DNA from: Ramlibacter aquaticus
GTDB taxonomy: Bacteria > Pseudomonadota > Gammaproteobacteria > Burkholderiales > Burkholderiaceae_C
Direction: 5' to 3'
Length of the DNA: 45,182 nt
Assembly (NCBI RefSeq): GCF_015159745.1
Contig: NZ_JADDOJ010000030.1
Span: forward strand, 1-45,182
The translations under genes and the position numbers were made by a program. Shown here piece by piece: positions 34,010-42,771 of the stretch; position 1 is the stretch's first letter, and the number at the start of each line of letters is the position of its first letter. The notes beneath the pieces were generated by a model that searched no databases, was not told the origin of the DNA, and saw only the letters and a list, made by a program, of their open reading frames with translations.

Positions 34010-35259
34010 CGGTCGATCTCCCCGAAAACAATGTCCATGGTTCCAATGACGGCCACGGCGTCGGCAATCATGTGGCCGCGGGACATCTCGTCCATCGCGG
34101 CGAGGTGGGCGAAGCCCGGCGGGCGGATCTTCAGGCGGTAGGGCTTGTTGGCGCCATCGCTCACGATGTAGATGCCGAACTCGCCCTTGGGGTGCTCCAC
34201 CGCGGCATAGGCCTCGCCCTCGGGCACGCGCATGCCCTCGGAGAAGAGCTTGAAGTGGTGGATCAGCTCTTCCATGTTGGACTTCATGGACTCGCGGCTG
34301 GGCGGCGCGACCTTGTGGTTGTCGGTGATCACCGGGCCCGGGTTGGCGCGCAGCCAGGCCACGCACTGCTGGATGATCTTGTTGGACTCGCGCATCTCCT
34401 GCACGCGCACCAGGTAGCGGTCGTAGCAGTCGCCGGTCTTGCCGACCGGGATGTCGAATTCCATCTGGCCGTACACGTCGTACGGCTGCTTCTTGCGCAG
34501 GTCCCAGGCGATGCCGGAGCCGCGCAGCATGGGGCCGGTGAAGCCCAGGTTCAGCGCGCGCTCGGGCGTGACCACGCCGATGCCCACGGTGCGCTGCTTC
34601 CAGATGCGGTTCTCGGTCAGCAGCGTCTCGTACTCGTCCACGTAGTGCGGGAAGCGCTTGGTGAAGTCTTCGACGAAGTCGAGCAGCGTGCCCTGGCGGT
34701 TCTCGTTCAGGCGCTTGATGTCGCGCTCGTTCTTCACGCGGCTGGCCTGGTACTGCGGCATGCTGTCCGGCAGGTCGCGGTACACGCCGCCCGGGCGGAA
34801 GTACGCCGCGTGCATGCGCGCGCCGGACACCGCCTCGTACATGTCGAACAGGTCTTCCCGCTCGCGGAAGCAGTAGATCAGCATGTTCATCGCGCCGCAG
34901 TCGAGACCGTGCGCGCCCAGCCACAGCAGGTGGTTGAGCAGACGGGTGATCTCGGAGAACATGACGCGGATGTACTGCGCGCGCACCGGCACCTCGATGC
35001 CCAGCAGCTTCTCGATGGCCAGGCAGTAGGCGTGCTCGTTGCACATCATGGACACGTAGTCCAGGCGGTCCATGTACGGCAGCGCCTGGATGTAGGTGCG
35101 GGTCTCGGCCAGCTTCTCGGTCGCGCGGTGCAGCAGGCCGATGTGCGGGTCGGCACGCTGGATCACCTCGCCGTCCAGCTCCAGCACCAGGCGCAGCACG
35201 CCGTGCGCGGCGGGGTGCTGCGGGCCGAAGTTCAGCGTGTAGTTCTTGATTTCTGCCAT
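34006..35259 (-). CDS. nuoD: NADH-quinone oxidoreductase subunit D (49 kDa)
   Basis: 417 residues, separate from NuoC (in E. coli the two are fused). Conserved are [23 protein letters not shown] (quinone-site loop with its His), [29 protein letters not shown] and the C-terminal DIVFGEIDR. It forms the quinone chamber with NuoB. One base separates it from the nuoC stop, so coupling is likely. Confidence 0.97.
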   Translation of the reverse strand: MAEIKNYTLNFGPQHPAAHGVLRLVLELDGEVIQRADPHIGLLHRATEKLAETRTYIQALPYMDRLDYVSMMCNEHAYCLAIEKLLGIEVPVRAQYIRVMFSEITRLLNHLLWLGAHGLDCGAMNMLIYCFREREDLFDMYEAVSGARMHAAYFRPGGVYRDLPDSMPQYQASRVKNERDIKRLNENRQGTLLDFVEDFTKRFPHYVDEYETLLTENRIWKQRTVGIGVVTPERALNLGFTGPMLRGSGIAWDLRKKQPYDVYGQMEFDIPVGKTGDCYDRYLVRVQEMRESNKIIQQCVAWLRANPGPVITDNHKVAPPSRESMKSNMEELIHHFKLFSEGMRVPEGEAYAAVEHPKGEFGIYIVSDGANKPYRLKIRPPGFAHLAAMDEMSRGHMIADAVAVIGTMDIVFGEIDR

Positions 35260-35260
35260 A

Positions 35261-35875
35261 TCACTGAAGTCCGCCGTACTTGTCTTCGCGGATCACGCGG
35301 GGCGTGATCTCGCGCGGCTCGATGGTCACGGGCTGGTAGATGACGCGCTGGCGCTCGGGGTCGTAGCGCATCTCGGTGTAGCCGGAGACCGGGAAGTCCT
35401 TGCGGAAGGGGTGGCCGATGAAGCCGTAGTCGGTCAGGATGCGGCGCAGGTCGTCGTGGCCCTCGAAGACGATGCCGTACAGGTCGAAGGCCTCGCGCTC
35501 GAACCAGTTCGCCGAGTTCCAGAGGTGGTTGATCGAATCGATCACCGGCAGGTCGTCGTCGGCGCAGAACACCTTCAGTCGCACGCGCTGGTTCAGCGAC
35601 ACCGACAGCAGGTGCGACACCACCGCGTAGCGCGGGCCGTCGTACTCGCCGTTGCGGTAGTCGGCGTAATCCACGCCGCACAGATCCAGCAGCTGCTCGA
35701 ACTTGCAGCCGGGCGCGTCGCGCAGCATCTGCGCGACGGTCAGGTAGTCGGCGGGCTTGACCGTGACGGTCACTTCATCGAGGCGCAGCTCGATGGACTT
35801 CGCCTTGTCGCCGAGGACGGCGGCCAGCGTCTCGCGCAGCGCGGCGGGATCGATCGCGAAGGGGGTGGTCGTCAT
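35261..35875 (-). CDS. nuoC: NADH-quinone oxidoreductase subunit C (30 kDa)
   Basis: 204 residues. The 30-kDa signature is [40 protein letters not shown], split here over residues about 125-165. The start ATG at 35875 gives [10 protein letters not shown], five bases after the nuoB stop. It packs on NuoD and NuoI in the peripheral arm. Confidence 0.96.
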   Translation of the reverse strand: MTTTPFAIDPAALRETLAAVLGDKAKSIELRLDEVTVTVKPADYLTVAQMLRDAPGCKFEQLLDLCGVDYADYRNGEYDGPRYAVVSHLLSVSLNQRVRLKVFCADDDLPVIDSINHLWNSANWFEREAFDLYGIVFEGHDDLRRILTDYGFIGHPFRKDFPVSGYTEMRYDPERQRVIYQPVTIEPREITPRVIREDKYGGLQ

Positions 35876-35880
35876 GCGCG

Positions 35881-36360
35881 TCAGGCCCTCGCGATGGTCT
35901 GGGTGCGGCGGATCTTCTGCTGCAGCTGGATGATCCCGTACAGCAGGGCCTCGGCCGTGGGCGGGCAACCGGGCACGTACACGTCCACCGGCACGATGCG
36001 GTCGCAGCCACGCACCACCGAGTAGCTGTAGTGGTAGTAGCCGCCGCCGTTGGCGCAGGAGCCCATGGAGAGCACCCAGCGCGGCTCGGGCATCTGGTCG
36101 TACACCTTGCGCAGCGCCGGCGCCATCTTGTTGCACAGCGTGCCGGCCACGATCATCAGGTCGGACTGCCGGGGGCTGGGGCGGAACAGCATGCCGAAGC
36201 GGTCGATGTCGTAGCGGGCCGCACCCGCGTGCATCATCTCCACCGCGCAGCATGCGAGGCCGAAGGTCATCGGCCACAGCGAGCCGGTCTTGGCCCAGTT
36301 GATCACGGAGTCGACGGTCGTGGTCACGACTCCCTTGTCGAGGATGCCTTCAGTAGCCAT
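35881..36360 (-). CDS. nuoB: NADH-quinone oxidoreductase subunit B (cluster N2)
   Basis: 159 residues. The four ligands of cluster N2, the last electron carrier before quinone, are Cys37 and Cys38 (ACCAVEMMH), Cys102 (GSCANGGG) and Cys132 ([12 protein letters not shown]). The N-terminus [27 protein letters not shown] is typical. A 39-base gap separates it from nuoA, with no hairpin. Confidence 0.97.
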   Translation of the reverse strand: MATEGILDKGVVTTTVDSVINWAKTGSLWPMTFGLACCAVEMMHAGAARYDIDRFGMLFRPSPRQSDLMIVAGTLCNKMAPALRKVYDQMPEPRWVLSMGSCANGGGYYHYSYSVVRGCDRIVPVDVYVPGCPPTAEALLYGIIQLQQKIRRTQTIARA

Positions 36361-36399
36361 TCGCAGAACCTTGTTGGCGGCAATCGGCGCGCCGGGAGA

Positions 36400-36771
36400 T
36401 CACTCCCAGTCGAGCGCGCCCTTCTTCCACTCGTACACGAACCCCACCACGAGGATGGTGAGGAAGATCATCATCGACCAGAAGCCCACGGGCCCGATCT
36501 CCTTGAGCGCGACGGCCCAGGGGAAGAGGAAGGCGATTTCGAGGTCGAACAGGATGAAGAGGATGGCGACCAGGTAGTAGCGCACATCGAACTTCATGCG
36601 TGCGTCCTCGAAGGCTTCGAAGCCGCACTCGTACGGGGAATTCTTCTGCGCGTCGGGCTTGGTGAAGCCTGCGCCCGTGGCGAAGAGCCAGCCCAGGACC
36701 TGCGGCAGGACCCCGACTGCGACCCCCACGAGAATGAAGAGGAGGACTGGGAGGTATTGGTCTAGGTTCAT
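36400..36771 (-). CDS. nuoA: NADH-quinone oxidoreductase subunit A
   Basis: 123 residues, three membrane helices (about 8-28, 65-85, 93-113). The loop [14 protein letters not shown] includes Cys49, which lies next to the quinone site, and helix two has [11 protein letters not shown] with Asp76 and Glu78. First nuo gene. No clear promoter is seen in the 22 bases up to the hairpin or in the tRNA gap, so it may be transcribed from upstream through tRNA-Leu. Confidence 0.96.
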   Translation of the reverse strand: MNLDQYLPVLLFILVGVAVGVLPQVLGWLFATGAGFTKPDAQKNSPYECGFEAFEDARMKFDVRYYLVAILFILFDLEIAFLFPWAVALKEIGPVGFWSMMIFLTILVVGFVYEWKKGALDWE

Positions 36772-36793
36772 GTAGCGCCCGCTCTCACCGCAA

Positions 36794-36818
36794 CAAGCCC
36801 CGGACGCGCCGGGGCTTG
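36794..36818 (-). terminator. Perfect hairpin between tRNA-Leu and nuoA
   Basis: CAAGCCCCGG (36794-36803) with CCGGGGCTTG (36809-36818), ten perfect pairs and a five-base loop. In the direction of tRNA and nuoA transcription it is followed by TTGCGG, hardly a U-run; the T-rich side (TTTCTTGTTT) is on the other strand. It could be a leaky terminator, a processing signal at the tRNA 3' side, or an attenuator for nuo. Confidence 0.5.
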
Positions 36819-36829
36819 CATTTCTTGTT

Positions 36830-36914
36830 TGGTGCCGTCGGCGAGACTCGAACTCGCACAGCTTTCGCCACTACCCCCTCAAGATAGCGTGTCTACCAAT
36901 TTCACCACGACGGC
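36830..36914 (-). tRNA. tRNA-Leu (GAG)
   Basis: 85 bases with an encoded CCA. The acceptor stem is GCCGTCG with CGACGGC and discriminator A. The D arm contains TTGGTAGACACG; the anticodon stem is CTATC with GGTAG; the loop TTGAGGG gives anticodon GAG (36880-36878), which reads CUC and CUU. A long class II variable arm follows (about TGGCGAAAGCT), and the T arm is GCGAG-TTCGAGT-CTCGC. All stems pair, so the gene looks intact. Confidence 0.97.
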
Positions 36915-37021
36915 GTAATGCACCCTGCCGCAAGCGCTGCGCGTGCTTCTCTGTCACGCGCCAGAGGCAACTGACTTATTTTGTTGCGCTTCCGGACAGC
37001 CTTGGAGTTTACCCTGAAATC

Positions 37022-37049
37022 AGGTCCGTCCCCAAGGGAGAACGGACCT
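37022..37049 (-). terminator. Hairpin after secG
   Basis: AGGTCCGT (37022-37029) with ACGGACCT (37042-37049), eight perfect pairs and a 12-base loop, eight bases after the secG stop. On the minus strand it runs into GATTTC, a weak T-run. It may end or weaken the secG message before tRNA-Leu. The remaining 36915-37021 has no gene; an AT-rich patch (AACAAAATAAGT, minus strand, near 36970-36985) could be part of a promoter. Confidence 0.5.
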
Positions 37050-37057
37050 TCCCGCCA

Positions 37058-37462
37058 TCATTTGGTCGGGATCTGCGCAGCGCCCGAAGCCGGGGCCGCG
37101 GGCACGGCCGCCGCAGAGGCGGCCGGCTGCCCCACGGAGGCGGGAATCTGTGCGGACGAGGCCGGCGCGGCAGCGGGCACGCCGGCGCGCTCGAGCACGC
37201 TGCCCGCCGAGTCGGTGGCCGGGCGCAGGTTGCCGAAGTAGGCCAGCGCCAGCGTGCAGGCGAAGAACACGGCGGCCAGCACGGCCGTGGTGCGCGAGAG
37301 GAAGTTGGCGCTGCCGGAGGCGCCGAAGAGGCTGCCGGACGAGCCGCTGCCGAAGGCGGCGCCCATGTCGGCGCCCTTGCCGTGCTGGATGAGGATGAGG
37401 CCGATCATGCCGACCGCCGCCAGCATCTGGACGGCGAGCACGATGGTGAGCAGTACGTTCAT
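37058..37462 (-). CDS. secG: Preprotein translocase subunit SecG
   Basis: 134 residues. The two-helix SecG core is LLTIVLAVQMLAAVGMIGLILIQ followed by HGKGADMGAAFGSGSSGSLFGASGSANFLSRTTAVLAAVFFACTLALAYFG, including the conserved GKGADMGA loop. The last 50 residues are a low-complexity Ala/Pro/Ser tail with AQIP twice, longer than E. coli SecG. SecG helps SecYE-SecA export proteins. GGAG lies nine bases before the ATG. It follows tpiA by 34 bases. Confidence 0.95.
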   Translation of the reverse strand: MNVLLTIVLAVQMLAAVGMIGLILIQHGKGADMGAAFGSGSSGSLFGASGSANFLSRTTAVLAAVFFACTLALAYFGNLRPATDSAGSVLERAGVPAAAPASSAQIPASVGQPAASAAAVPAAPASGAAQIPTK

Positions 37463-37496
37463 TCTTGTTGACTCCGTGGGCGCGCCCTGCCCCGCT

Positions 37497-38252
37497 TCAG
37501 CGGGCGGACGCGACGATCTGTAGAAAATCCTGGGCCTTCAGCGAGGCACCGCCGATGAGGCCGCCGTCGATGTCGGGCTGGGCCAGCAGCTCGGCCGCAT
37601 TGGCCGCGTTCATGCTGCCACCGTAGAGCAGCTTGACCCGCTCCGGATGGGTGCTCGCCGCCGCCAGCTGCGCGCGCAGCAGGGCGTGCACCTCCTGCGC
37701 CTGCGCCGGCGTGGCCGTCTTGCCCGTGCCTATGGCCCACACCGGCTCGTAGGCCACGACGATCTCGCTGATGCAGTGGCCGTTGGTGTGGATCACCGCC
37801 GCGAGCTGGCGCTTGACCACCTCGTGCGTGCGGCCCGCCTCGCGCTCGGCCAGGGTCTCGCCCACGCAGACGATGGGCGTGATGCCCGCCGCGAGCGCGG
37901 CCCGGGCCTTGTCGGCCACCAGCGCGTCGCTCTCGCCGTGGTACTGGCGCCGCTCGGAGTGGCCGACGATCGCGTAGCGCACGCCGAACTCACGCAGCAT
38001 GGCCGCCGAGACCTCGCCGGTGTAGGCGCCCTTCTCGTGGCAGGACAGGTCCTGCGCACCCAGTTCCAGGGCCGAGCCTGCGCACAGGGCGGCGACCTGG
38101 GCCAGGTAGGGCGCAGGCACGCAGACGGCGGCGTGCGCGCGCGCGGCACCGGCCTGGACAAGCCCCGCCGCCACCTCGCGCACCAGGGCCTCGTTCGCGG
38201 CCAGGCTGCCGTTCATCTTCCAGTTGCCGGCGATGAGCTGTCTCGTGTCCAT
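37497..38252 (-). CDS. tpiA: Triosephosphate isomerase
   Basis: 251 residues, TIM barrel of normal length. Active-site residues are Lys12 (GNWKMNG), His98 (VGHSERR) and Glu169 ([12 protein letters not shown]), with the closing loop at 171-177 and the phosphate loop LYGGSMN and GGLIGGASL. It interconverts dihydroxyacetone phosphate and glyceraldehyde 3-phosphate. It starts two bases after the stop of the quinone oxidoreductase, so it is co-translated with it. Confidence 0.97.
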   Translation of the reverse strand: MDTRQLIAGNWKMNGSLAANEALVREVAAGLVQAGAARAHAAVCVPAPYLAQVAALCAGSALELGAQDLSCHEKGAYTGEVSAAMLREFGVRYAIVGHSERRQYHGESDALVADKARAALAAGITPIVCVGETLAEREAGRTHEVVKRQLAAVIHTNGHCISEIVVAYEPVWAIGTGKTATPAQAQEVHALLRAQLAAASTHPERVKLLYGGSMNAANAAELLAQPDIDGGLIGGASLKAQDFLQIVASAR

Positions 38253-38254
38253 GC

Positions 38255-39241
38255 TTACCAGGTCAGCACGATCTTGCCGACGTGCTGGTTCGATTCCATG
38301 AGTTCGTGCGATCGGGCGGCGTCGCCGGCGGCGAAGGTGCTGTGGATCACCGGACGGATCGCGCCCGACTCGATCAGCGGCCAGACGTGCTGGCGCAGCG
38401 ATTGCGCGATGGCGGCCTTGAACTCGACCGGGCGCGGGCGCAGGGTCGAGCCGGTGACCGTGAGGCGCCGGCGCAGCACCAGCCCGGCACTGAAGCCGGC
38501 CTGCAGGCCGCCCTGCACCGCGATGATGACCAGGCGGCCGTCCTCGGCCAGGCACTCGACCTCGCGTGCGACGTAGTCGCCCGCCACCATGTCCAGCACC
38601 ACGTCCACGCCGCGGCCGCCGGTCAGGCGCAGGGCCTCCTTGGCGAAGTCCTGGCTGCGGTAGTTGATCGCGTGGTCGGCGCCCAGCTTCAGGCAGGCGG
38701 CGCACTTGTCGTCGCTGCCGGCCGTGGCGATCACGGTCGCGCCCAGGGCCTTGGCCATCTGGATCGCGGTGACACCGATGCCGCTGGTGCCGCCCTGCAC
38801 GAGCAGGGTCTCGCCCGCCTTCAGGCGGCCGCGGTCGAAGACGTTGCTCCACACGGTGAAGAAGGTCTCCGGCAGCGACGCCGCCTCGATGTCGGACAGG
38901 CCGCGCGGCACCGGCAGGCACTGGCCGACCGGGGCCACGCACAGCTGTGCATAGCCACCGCCCGCCACCAGCGCGCAGACGCGGTCGCCGGGCTTGAAGC
39001 CGGCCGCGGCCATGGCCGCGGCGTCGCCCGAGACGATCTCGCCCGCCACTTCCAGGCCGGGGATGTCGGACGCGCCGGGCGGCACCGGGTAGTTGCCCGT
39101 GCGCTGCAGCACGTCGGGCCGGTTGATGCCGCTGGCCGCGACGCGGATGAGCAGCTCGCCGGCGCCCGGCACCGGGTCCGGACGCTGGCCCAGCCGCAGG
39201 ACCGCCGGTGCACCCGGCTGGGTGATCTCGACCGCTTGCAC
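38255..39241 (-). CDS. NAD(P)H quinone oxidoreductase, PIG3/zinc-less MDR family
   Basis: 328 residues. GroES-like N-terminal domain ([35 protein letters not shown]) and a Rossmann domain with [22 protein letters not shown], the family's NADPH motif. No structural or catalytic zinc ligands are seen. The start is GTG 39241, supported by AGGAG six to seven bases upstream, inside the pnp end. It reduces quinones by one or two electrons. Its place between pnp and tpiA is usual in Burkholderiales. Confidence 0.9.
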   Translation of the reverse strand: MQAVEITQPGAPAVLRLGQRPDPVPGAGELLIRVAASGINRPDVLQRTGNYPVPPGASDIPGLEVAGEIVSGDAAAMAAAGFKPGDRVCALVAGGGYAQLCVAPVGQCLPVPRGLSDIEAASLPETFFTVWSNVFDRGRLKAGETLLVQGGTSGIGVTAIQMAKALGATVIATAGSDDKCAACLKLGADHAINYRSQDFAKEALRLTGGRGVDVVLDMVAGDYVAREVECLAEDGRLVIIAVQGGLQAGFSAGLVLRRRLTVTGSTLRPRPVEFKAAIAQSLRQHVWPLIESGAIRPVIHSTFAAGDAARSHELMESNQHVGKIVLTW

Positions 39242-39244
39242 GGC

Positions 39245-41545
39245 TTACTCCTGGCGCGGGTTCTCGTTGATGTCGACCTGCGGCAGCGGCTCGCGCGGCG
39301 CCTGCTCGGAACGCTCGCCGCGCGGCTCGCGGGCCTCACGCGGCTCGCGATCTTCGCGCGGGGCGCGGTCTTCACGCGGACGGCGCTCGCCGCGCGGCTC
39401 ACGGTCGCGGTACTCGCGCGGCTCGCGCGGACGCTCTTCCGGCATGCCGGCCGGGCGCTCGAGCAGGGCCTTCATGGACAGCTTCACGCGGCCCTTCTCG
39501 TCCGTCTCCAGCACCTTGACGCGCACCACCTGGCCTTCGCTCAGGTAGTCGCTGACCTTCTCCACGCGCTCGTGGGCGATCTGGCTGATGTGCAGCAGGC
39601 CGTCCTTGCCGGGCAGCAGGTTGATCAGCGCGCCGAAGTCCAGCAGCTTGGTGACCGGGCCTTCGTAGATCTTGCCCACTTCCACTTCGGCGGTGATCTC
39701 GGCGATGCGCTTCTTGGCGAACTCGGCCTTGTCGGCGTCGGTGGAGGCGATGGTGATGGTGCCGTCCTCGCCGATGTCGATGGTGCAGCCGGTTTCCTCG
39801 GTCAGCGCGCGGATGGTGGCGCCGCCCTTGCCGATCACGTCGCGGATCTTCTCCGGGTTGATCTTCATGGTGTACAGGCGCGGCGCGAAGGTGCTGACCT
39901 CGGTCTTGGCCTCGCCCATCGCTTCCTGCATCTTGCCCAGGATGTGCATGCGCGCTTCCTTGGCCTGGGCCAGGGCGACCTGCATGATTTCCTTGGTGAT
40001 GCCCTGGATCTTGATGTCCATCTGCAGGGCGGTGATGCCGTTGGTCGTGCCGGCCACCTTGAAGTCCATGTCGCCGAGGTGGTCCTCGTCGCCCAGGATG
40101 TCGGTCAGCACCGCGAAGCGGTTGCCTTCCTTGATCAGGCCCATGGCGATGCCCGCCACGTGCGCCTTCATGGGCACGCCGGCGTCCATCAGGGACAGGC
40201 AGCCGCCGCAGACCGAGGCCATGGAGGACGAGCCGTTGGACTCGGTGATCTCCGACACCACGCGCATGGTGTAGGGGAACTCTTCCTTGCTCGGCAGGCA
40301 GGCGATCAGCGCGCGCTTGGCGAGGCGGCCGTGGCCGATCTCGCGGCGCTTGGTCGAGCCCATGCGGCCCACTTCACCGGTGGCGAACGGAGGCATGTTG
40401 TAGTGGAACATGAAGCGGTCCTCGAACTCGCCGGCCAGCGCGTCGATGCGCTGGGCGTCGCGTTCGGTGCCCAGGGTGGTGACCACCAGGGCCTGCGTTT
40501 CGCCACGCGTGAACAGGGCCGAGCCGTGGGTGCGGGGCAGCACGCCGTTGCGGATCTCGATCGGGCGCACGGTGCGGGTGTCGCGGCCGTCGATGCGCGG
40601 CTCGCCGGCCAGGATCTGGCTGCGGACGATGCGCGACTCGATGTTGAACAGCAGCTCGTCGACCTTGGGGCCATCAACGGCGACGCCGCCTTCCTTCAGG
40701 CTGGCGTGCACGCTGGCGGTCACGTCGCGCAGGGCCTGGGTGCGGGCCTGCTTGCTGCGGATCTGGTAGGCGGCGCGCAGCTTTTCCTCGGCCAGCTGCT
40801 CGACGCGGGCGATGAAGGCCTCGTCGCGGGCGGGCGGCTGCCAGTCCCACACCGGCTTGCCGGCGTCACGCACCAGCTCGTGGATCGCGTTGATCGCGAT
40901 GCGGGCCTGCTCGTGGCCGAAGACCACGGCGCCCAGCATCACTTCCTCGGACAGCTGCTGCGCCTCGGACTCGACCATCAGCACGGCGGACTCGGTGCCG
41001 GCGACGACCAGGTCCAGGTCGGACATCTTGCGGGCGGTCTGGCCGGGGTTCAGCACGTACTCGCCGTTGACGTAGCCCACGCGGGCCGCGCCCACCGGTC
41101 CGGCGAAGGGGATGCCGGAGATCGCCAGCGCGGCGCTGGTGCCGATCAGGGCGGCGATGTCGGCGTCGACCTCGGGGTTCAGCGACAGCGTGTGGATGAC
41201 CACGTGCACTTCGTTGAAGAAGCCCTCGGGGAACAGCGGGCGGATCGGGCGGTCGATCAGGCGGCTGGTCAGGGTCTCGAGTTCGCTGGGCTTGGCTTCA
41301 CGCTTGAAGAAGCTGCCGGGGATCTTGCCGGCGGCGTAGGTCTTCTCGATGTAGTCGACGGTCAGGGGGAAGAAGTCCTGGCCGGGCTTGGCGGTCTTGG
41401 ACGCGGCCACGGTGGCCAGGATGACGGTGTCGTCGATGTTGACGATCACCGCGCCGTTGGCCTGGCGCGCGATCTCGCCGGTTTCCAGCGTGACGGTGTG
41501 GGAGCCCCACTGGAAGGTCTTGGTGACTTTGTTGAAGATGCTCAT
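39245..41545 (-). CDS. pnp: Polyribonucleotide nucleotidyltransferase (PNPase)
   Basis: 766 residues. Two RNase PH domains (the second with [18 protein letters not shown] and the active-site Asp in [14 protein letters not shown] and [19 protein letters not shown]), a KH domain ([21 protein letters not shown]) and an S1 domain ([39 protein letters not shown]). The 3'-5' phosphorolytic exonuclease degrades RNA in the cell interior. The last 70 residues are a tail of PRE/DRE/RGER repeats not found in E. coli PNPase. GGAGAGAG precedes the ATG. The leader holds a long hairpin. Confidence 0.97.
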   Translation of the reverse strand: MSIFNKVTKTFQWGSHTVTLETGEIARQANGAVIVNIDDTVILATVAASKTAKPGQDFFPLTVDYIEKTYAAGKIPGSFFKREAKPSELETLTSRLIDRPIRPLFPEGFFNEVHVVIHTLSLNPEVDADIAALIGTSAALAISGIPFAGPVGAARVGYVNGEYVLNPGQTARKMSDLDLVVAGTESAVLMVESEAQQLSEEVMLGAVVFGHEQARIAINAIHELVRDAGKPVWDWQPPARDEAFIARVEQLAEEKLRAAYQIRSKQARTQALRDVTASVHASLKEGGVAVDGPKVDELLFNIESRIVRSQILAGEPRIDGRDTRTVRPIEIRNGVLPRTHGSALFTRGETQALVVTTLGTERDAQRIDALAGEFEDRFMFHYNMPPFATGEVGRMGSTKRREIGHGRLAKRALIACLPSKEEFPYTMRVVSEITESNGSSSMASVCGGCLSLMDAGVPMKAHVAGIAMGLIKEGNRFAVLTDILGDEDHLGDMDFKVAGTTNGITALQMDIKIQGITKEIMQVALAQAKEARMHILGKMQEAMGEAKTEVSTFAPRLYTMKINPEKIRDVIGKGGATIRALTEETGCTIDIGEDGTITIASTDADKAEFAKKRIAEITAEVEVGKIYEGPVTKLLDFGALINLLPGKDGLLHISQIAHERVEKVSDYLSEGQVVRVKVLETDEKGRVKLSMKALLERPAGMPEERPREPREYRDREPRGERRPREDRAPREDREPREAREPRGERSEQAPREPLPQVDINENPRQE

Positions 41546-41597
41546 GTTCTCTCTCCTGTTCGTGATGGAAGGGAGGGACAGGGGGCGAACACGATGC

Positions 41598-41632
41598 CAT
41601 TCCAGAAGCAGCCGGGGGCCGCTTGTGGAATG
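41598..41632 (-). promoter_or_regulatory. Hairpin in the pnp 5' leader
   Basis: CATTCCAGAAGC (41598-41609) pairs with GCTTGTGGAATG (41621-41632), 11 of 12 positions, with an 11-base GC-rich loop, 53 bases before the pnp ATG. In E. coli a leader hairpin cut by RNase III lets PNPase repress its own mRNA; this stem is in the right place for the same control, by analogy. Confidence 0.6.
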
Positions 41633-41669
41633 ACACAGCGCGCGTTCGTTTCTGTCGTCTCCGGATGTG

Positions 41670-41707
41670 AAAAACGCCTGAGCAAGCGCTGTCGCTTCCT
41701 CAGGCGT
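41670..41707 (-). terminator. Intrinsic terminator after rpsO
   Basis: On the minus strand ACGCCTGAG and CTCAGGCGT form nine pairs, extended by AAGCG with CGCTT across one mismatch and a four-base loop, followed by TTTTT (A-run 41670-41674 on the plus strand). It lies 18 bases after the rpsO stop. This is the classical rpsO-pnp arrangement with partial read-through into pnp. Confidence 0.88.
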
Positions 41708-41725
41708 CGTTCATTCGGTGCAGGC

Positions 41726-41989
41726 TTACTTGCGCAGGCCCAGCTTGCCGATCAGGGCCGTGTAACGCTCGGCGTCCTTGTTCTTCAGGTAGGCCAGCAG
41801 GCTCTTGCGGCGGTTCACCATGCGCAGCAGGCCACGGCGGCCGTGGTGGTCCTTGGCATGGGTCTTGAAGTGGGGGGTCAGTTCGTTGATGCGCGCGGTC
41901 AGCAGGGCGACCTGCACTTCCGGGCTGCCCGTGTCGGCGGCGCCGCGGGCGTTGGCCTTGACGATCTCGGCCTTGTCGATATTGCTCAT
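41726..41989 (-). CDS. rpsO: 30S ribosomal protein S15
   Basis: 87 residues, four helices. Conserved are [37 protein letters not shown], split over residues 19-55, and [18 protein letters not shown]15 binds 16S rRNA early in assembly and often represses its own mRNA. AAGGACATCC stands before the ATG. It has its own promoter (42076-42084) and a terminator before pnp. Confidence 0.97.
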   Translation of the reverse strand: MSNIDKAEIVKANARGAADTGSPEVQVALLTARINELTPHFKTHAKDHHGRRGLLRMVNRRKSLLAYLKNKDAERYTALIGKLGLRK

Positions 41990-42030
41990 GGATGTCCTTG
42001 AAGGTTTTTGACTTGCGAGGGCCGGCGGGA

Positions 42031-42066
42031 CTGCCCACCCACGTGCGTTCCACCCATCTCGGGCAG
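42031..42066 (-). promoter_or_regulatory. Stem in the rpsO 5' leader
   Basis: CTGCCC (42031-42036) and GGGCAG (42061-42066) close a 24-base loop that itself contains GTGGG/CCCAC-type pairing. It lies within the roughly 80-base leader between the likely start site and the rpsO ATG. S15 leaders often fold into a structure bound by S15; this stem is a candidate, not a recognised class. Confidence 0.4.
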
Positions 42067-42075
42067 AACCGGTGG

Positions 42076-42084
42076 AGTATAGCA
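42076..42084 (-). promoter_or_regulatory. Extended -10 promoter of rpsO
   Basis: TGCTATACT on the minus strand: TATACT with the TG of an extended -10. No TTGACA lies 17 bases upstream, which is common for extended -10 promoters. Predicted start near 42069, giving a leader of about 80 bases. Upstream, 42085-42186 is GC-rich and shows nothing else. Confidence 0.65.
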
Positions 42085-42186
42085 GGAGACACCGTCCCCC
42101 CCGAAGCGCCTGCGGCGCCTCCCCCCAGGGGGCGCCACCACTGGCCCGGCAGAGCCGGTTCCAGGGCGGCCCTGGGGCTGTCGCGC

Positions 42187-42768
42187 TCAGGGCGCTCGCA
42201 GGGCCGTCACCAGCAGGGCCGCCAGCCCCGGCCACTGGGCGAAAGGCGCCAGGAAGCGGGCGTAGGCCTCGTACTCGGCCTTGTTGGTGGTCGTCATGGC
42301 CCGGCCCTGGTGCAGGCCGGGGAAGCTGCGGGCCACCACCTCGCGGTCGCAGGCGACGCACAGGCGGTCGCGCTCGACCGGGGCCGCGCTGAGCGGGGCC
42401 CAGTCCAGCACCCAGCCGCCGGCGGCCGCGAAAGCGGCCAGGAACTCGCGAAGCGCAGGTCGGCACTCGGCGTCGAAGGGGTGCAGCTGGTCCAGGTCAC
42501 CGTGCAGTCGCGCCAGCAGCGCAGCCGCCGCAGCCGGCTCCAGGCCGCGCAGGGCCGCCGGCCCGCCGGTGGCCGCCAGGGCCGCCGAGACCCGGGCCTC
42601 GAGCCCACCGCCCGGCGCGAACTGCAGCTTGTAGTGGTGCCAGGAGGCCTCGAGCTGGCGCCCGGCCACCGGCGCGTCCGCGCCCGCGCGCCAGGGCGCA
42701 GGCGCCCCGCCCTGCTGGCGAGCCTGCGCAGCCTGGAGCGCCGCCGCGTCGAACACCGCTGCGTCCAT
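42187..42768 (-). CDS. Fic-like protein with degenerate active-site motif
   Basis: 193 residues. The segment [30 protein letters not shown] (about 84-113), followed by AGGWVLDW, aligns by eye with the Fic-domain core where HPF-x-EGNGR-xx-R-x-F is expected. His96, Pro97, Phe98 and the later REF are kept, but Gly-Asn-Gly-Arg is replaced (Glu101, Cys102, Arg103, Pro104), so AMP transfer would be lost. Reading other frames does not restore the motif. N-terminal part is Ala-rich with HHYKLQF. It starts three bases after the aminotransferase stop. The function is unknown; the Fic assignment is by pattern only. Confidence 0.6.
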   Translation of the reverse strand: MDAAVFDAAALQAAQARQQGGAPAPWRAGADAPVAGRQLEASWHHYKLQFAPGGGLEARVSAALAATGGPAALRGLEPAAAAALLARLHGDLDQLHPFDAECRPALREFLAAFAAAGGWVLDWAPLSAAPVERDRLCVACDREVVARSFPGLHQGRAMTTTNKAEYEAYARFLAPFAQWPGLAALLVTALRAP

Positions 42769-42771
42769 GCC

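Noticed and set aside
39300..39430. CRISPR-like spaced repeats (CGCGGCTCG, CGCGCGG)
   Set aside because: The units are short and irregular, without constant spacers, and encode the PRE/DRE tail of PNPase.
38282..42001. A 1239-codon plus-strand open frame
   Set aside because: Antisense to the quinone oxidoreductase, pnp and rpsO, with low-complexity composition. The minus-strand genes are unmistakable.
42430..42480. Frameshift explanation for the missing GNGR of the Fic-like protein
   Set aside because: Translating the neighbouring frames gives no GNGR and the downstream REF and LDW residues are in the same frame as HPF, so substitutions are the simpler reading.
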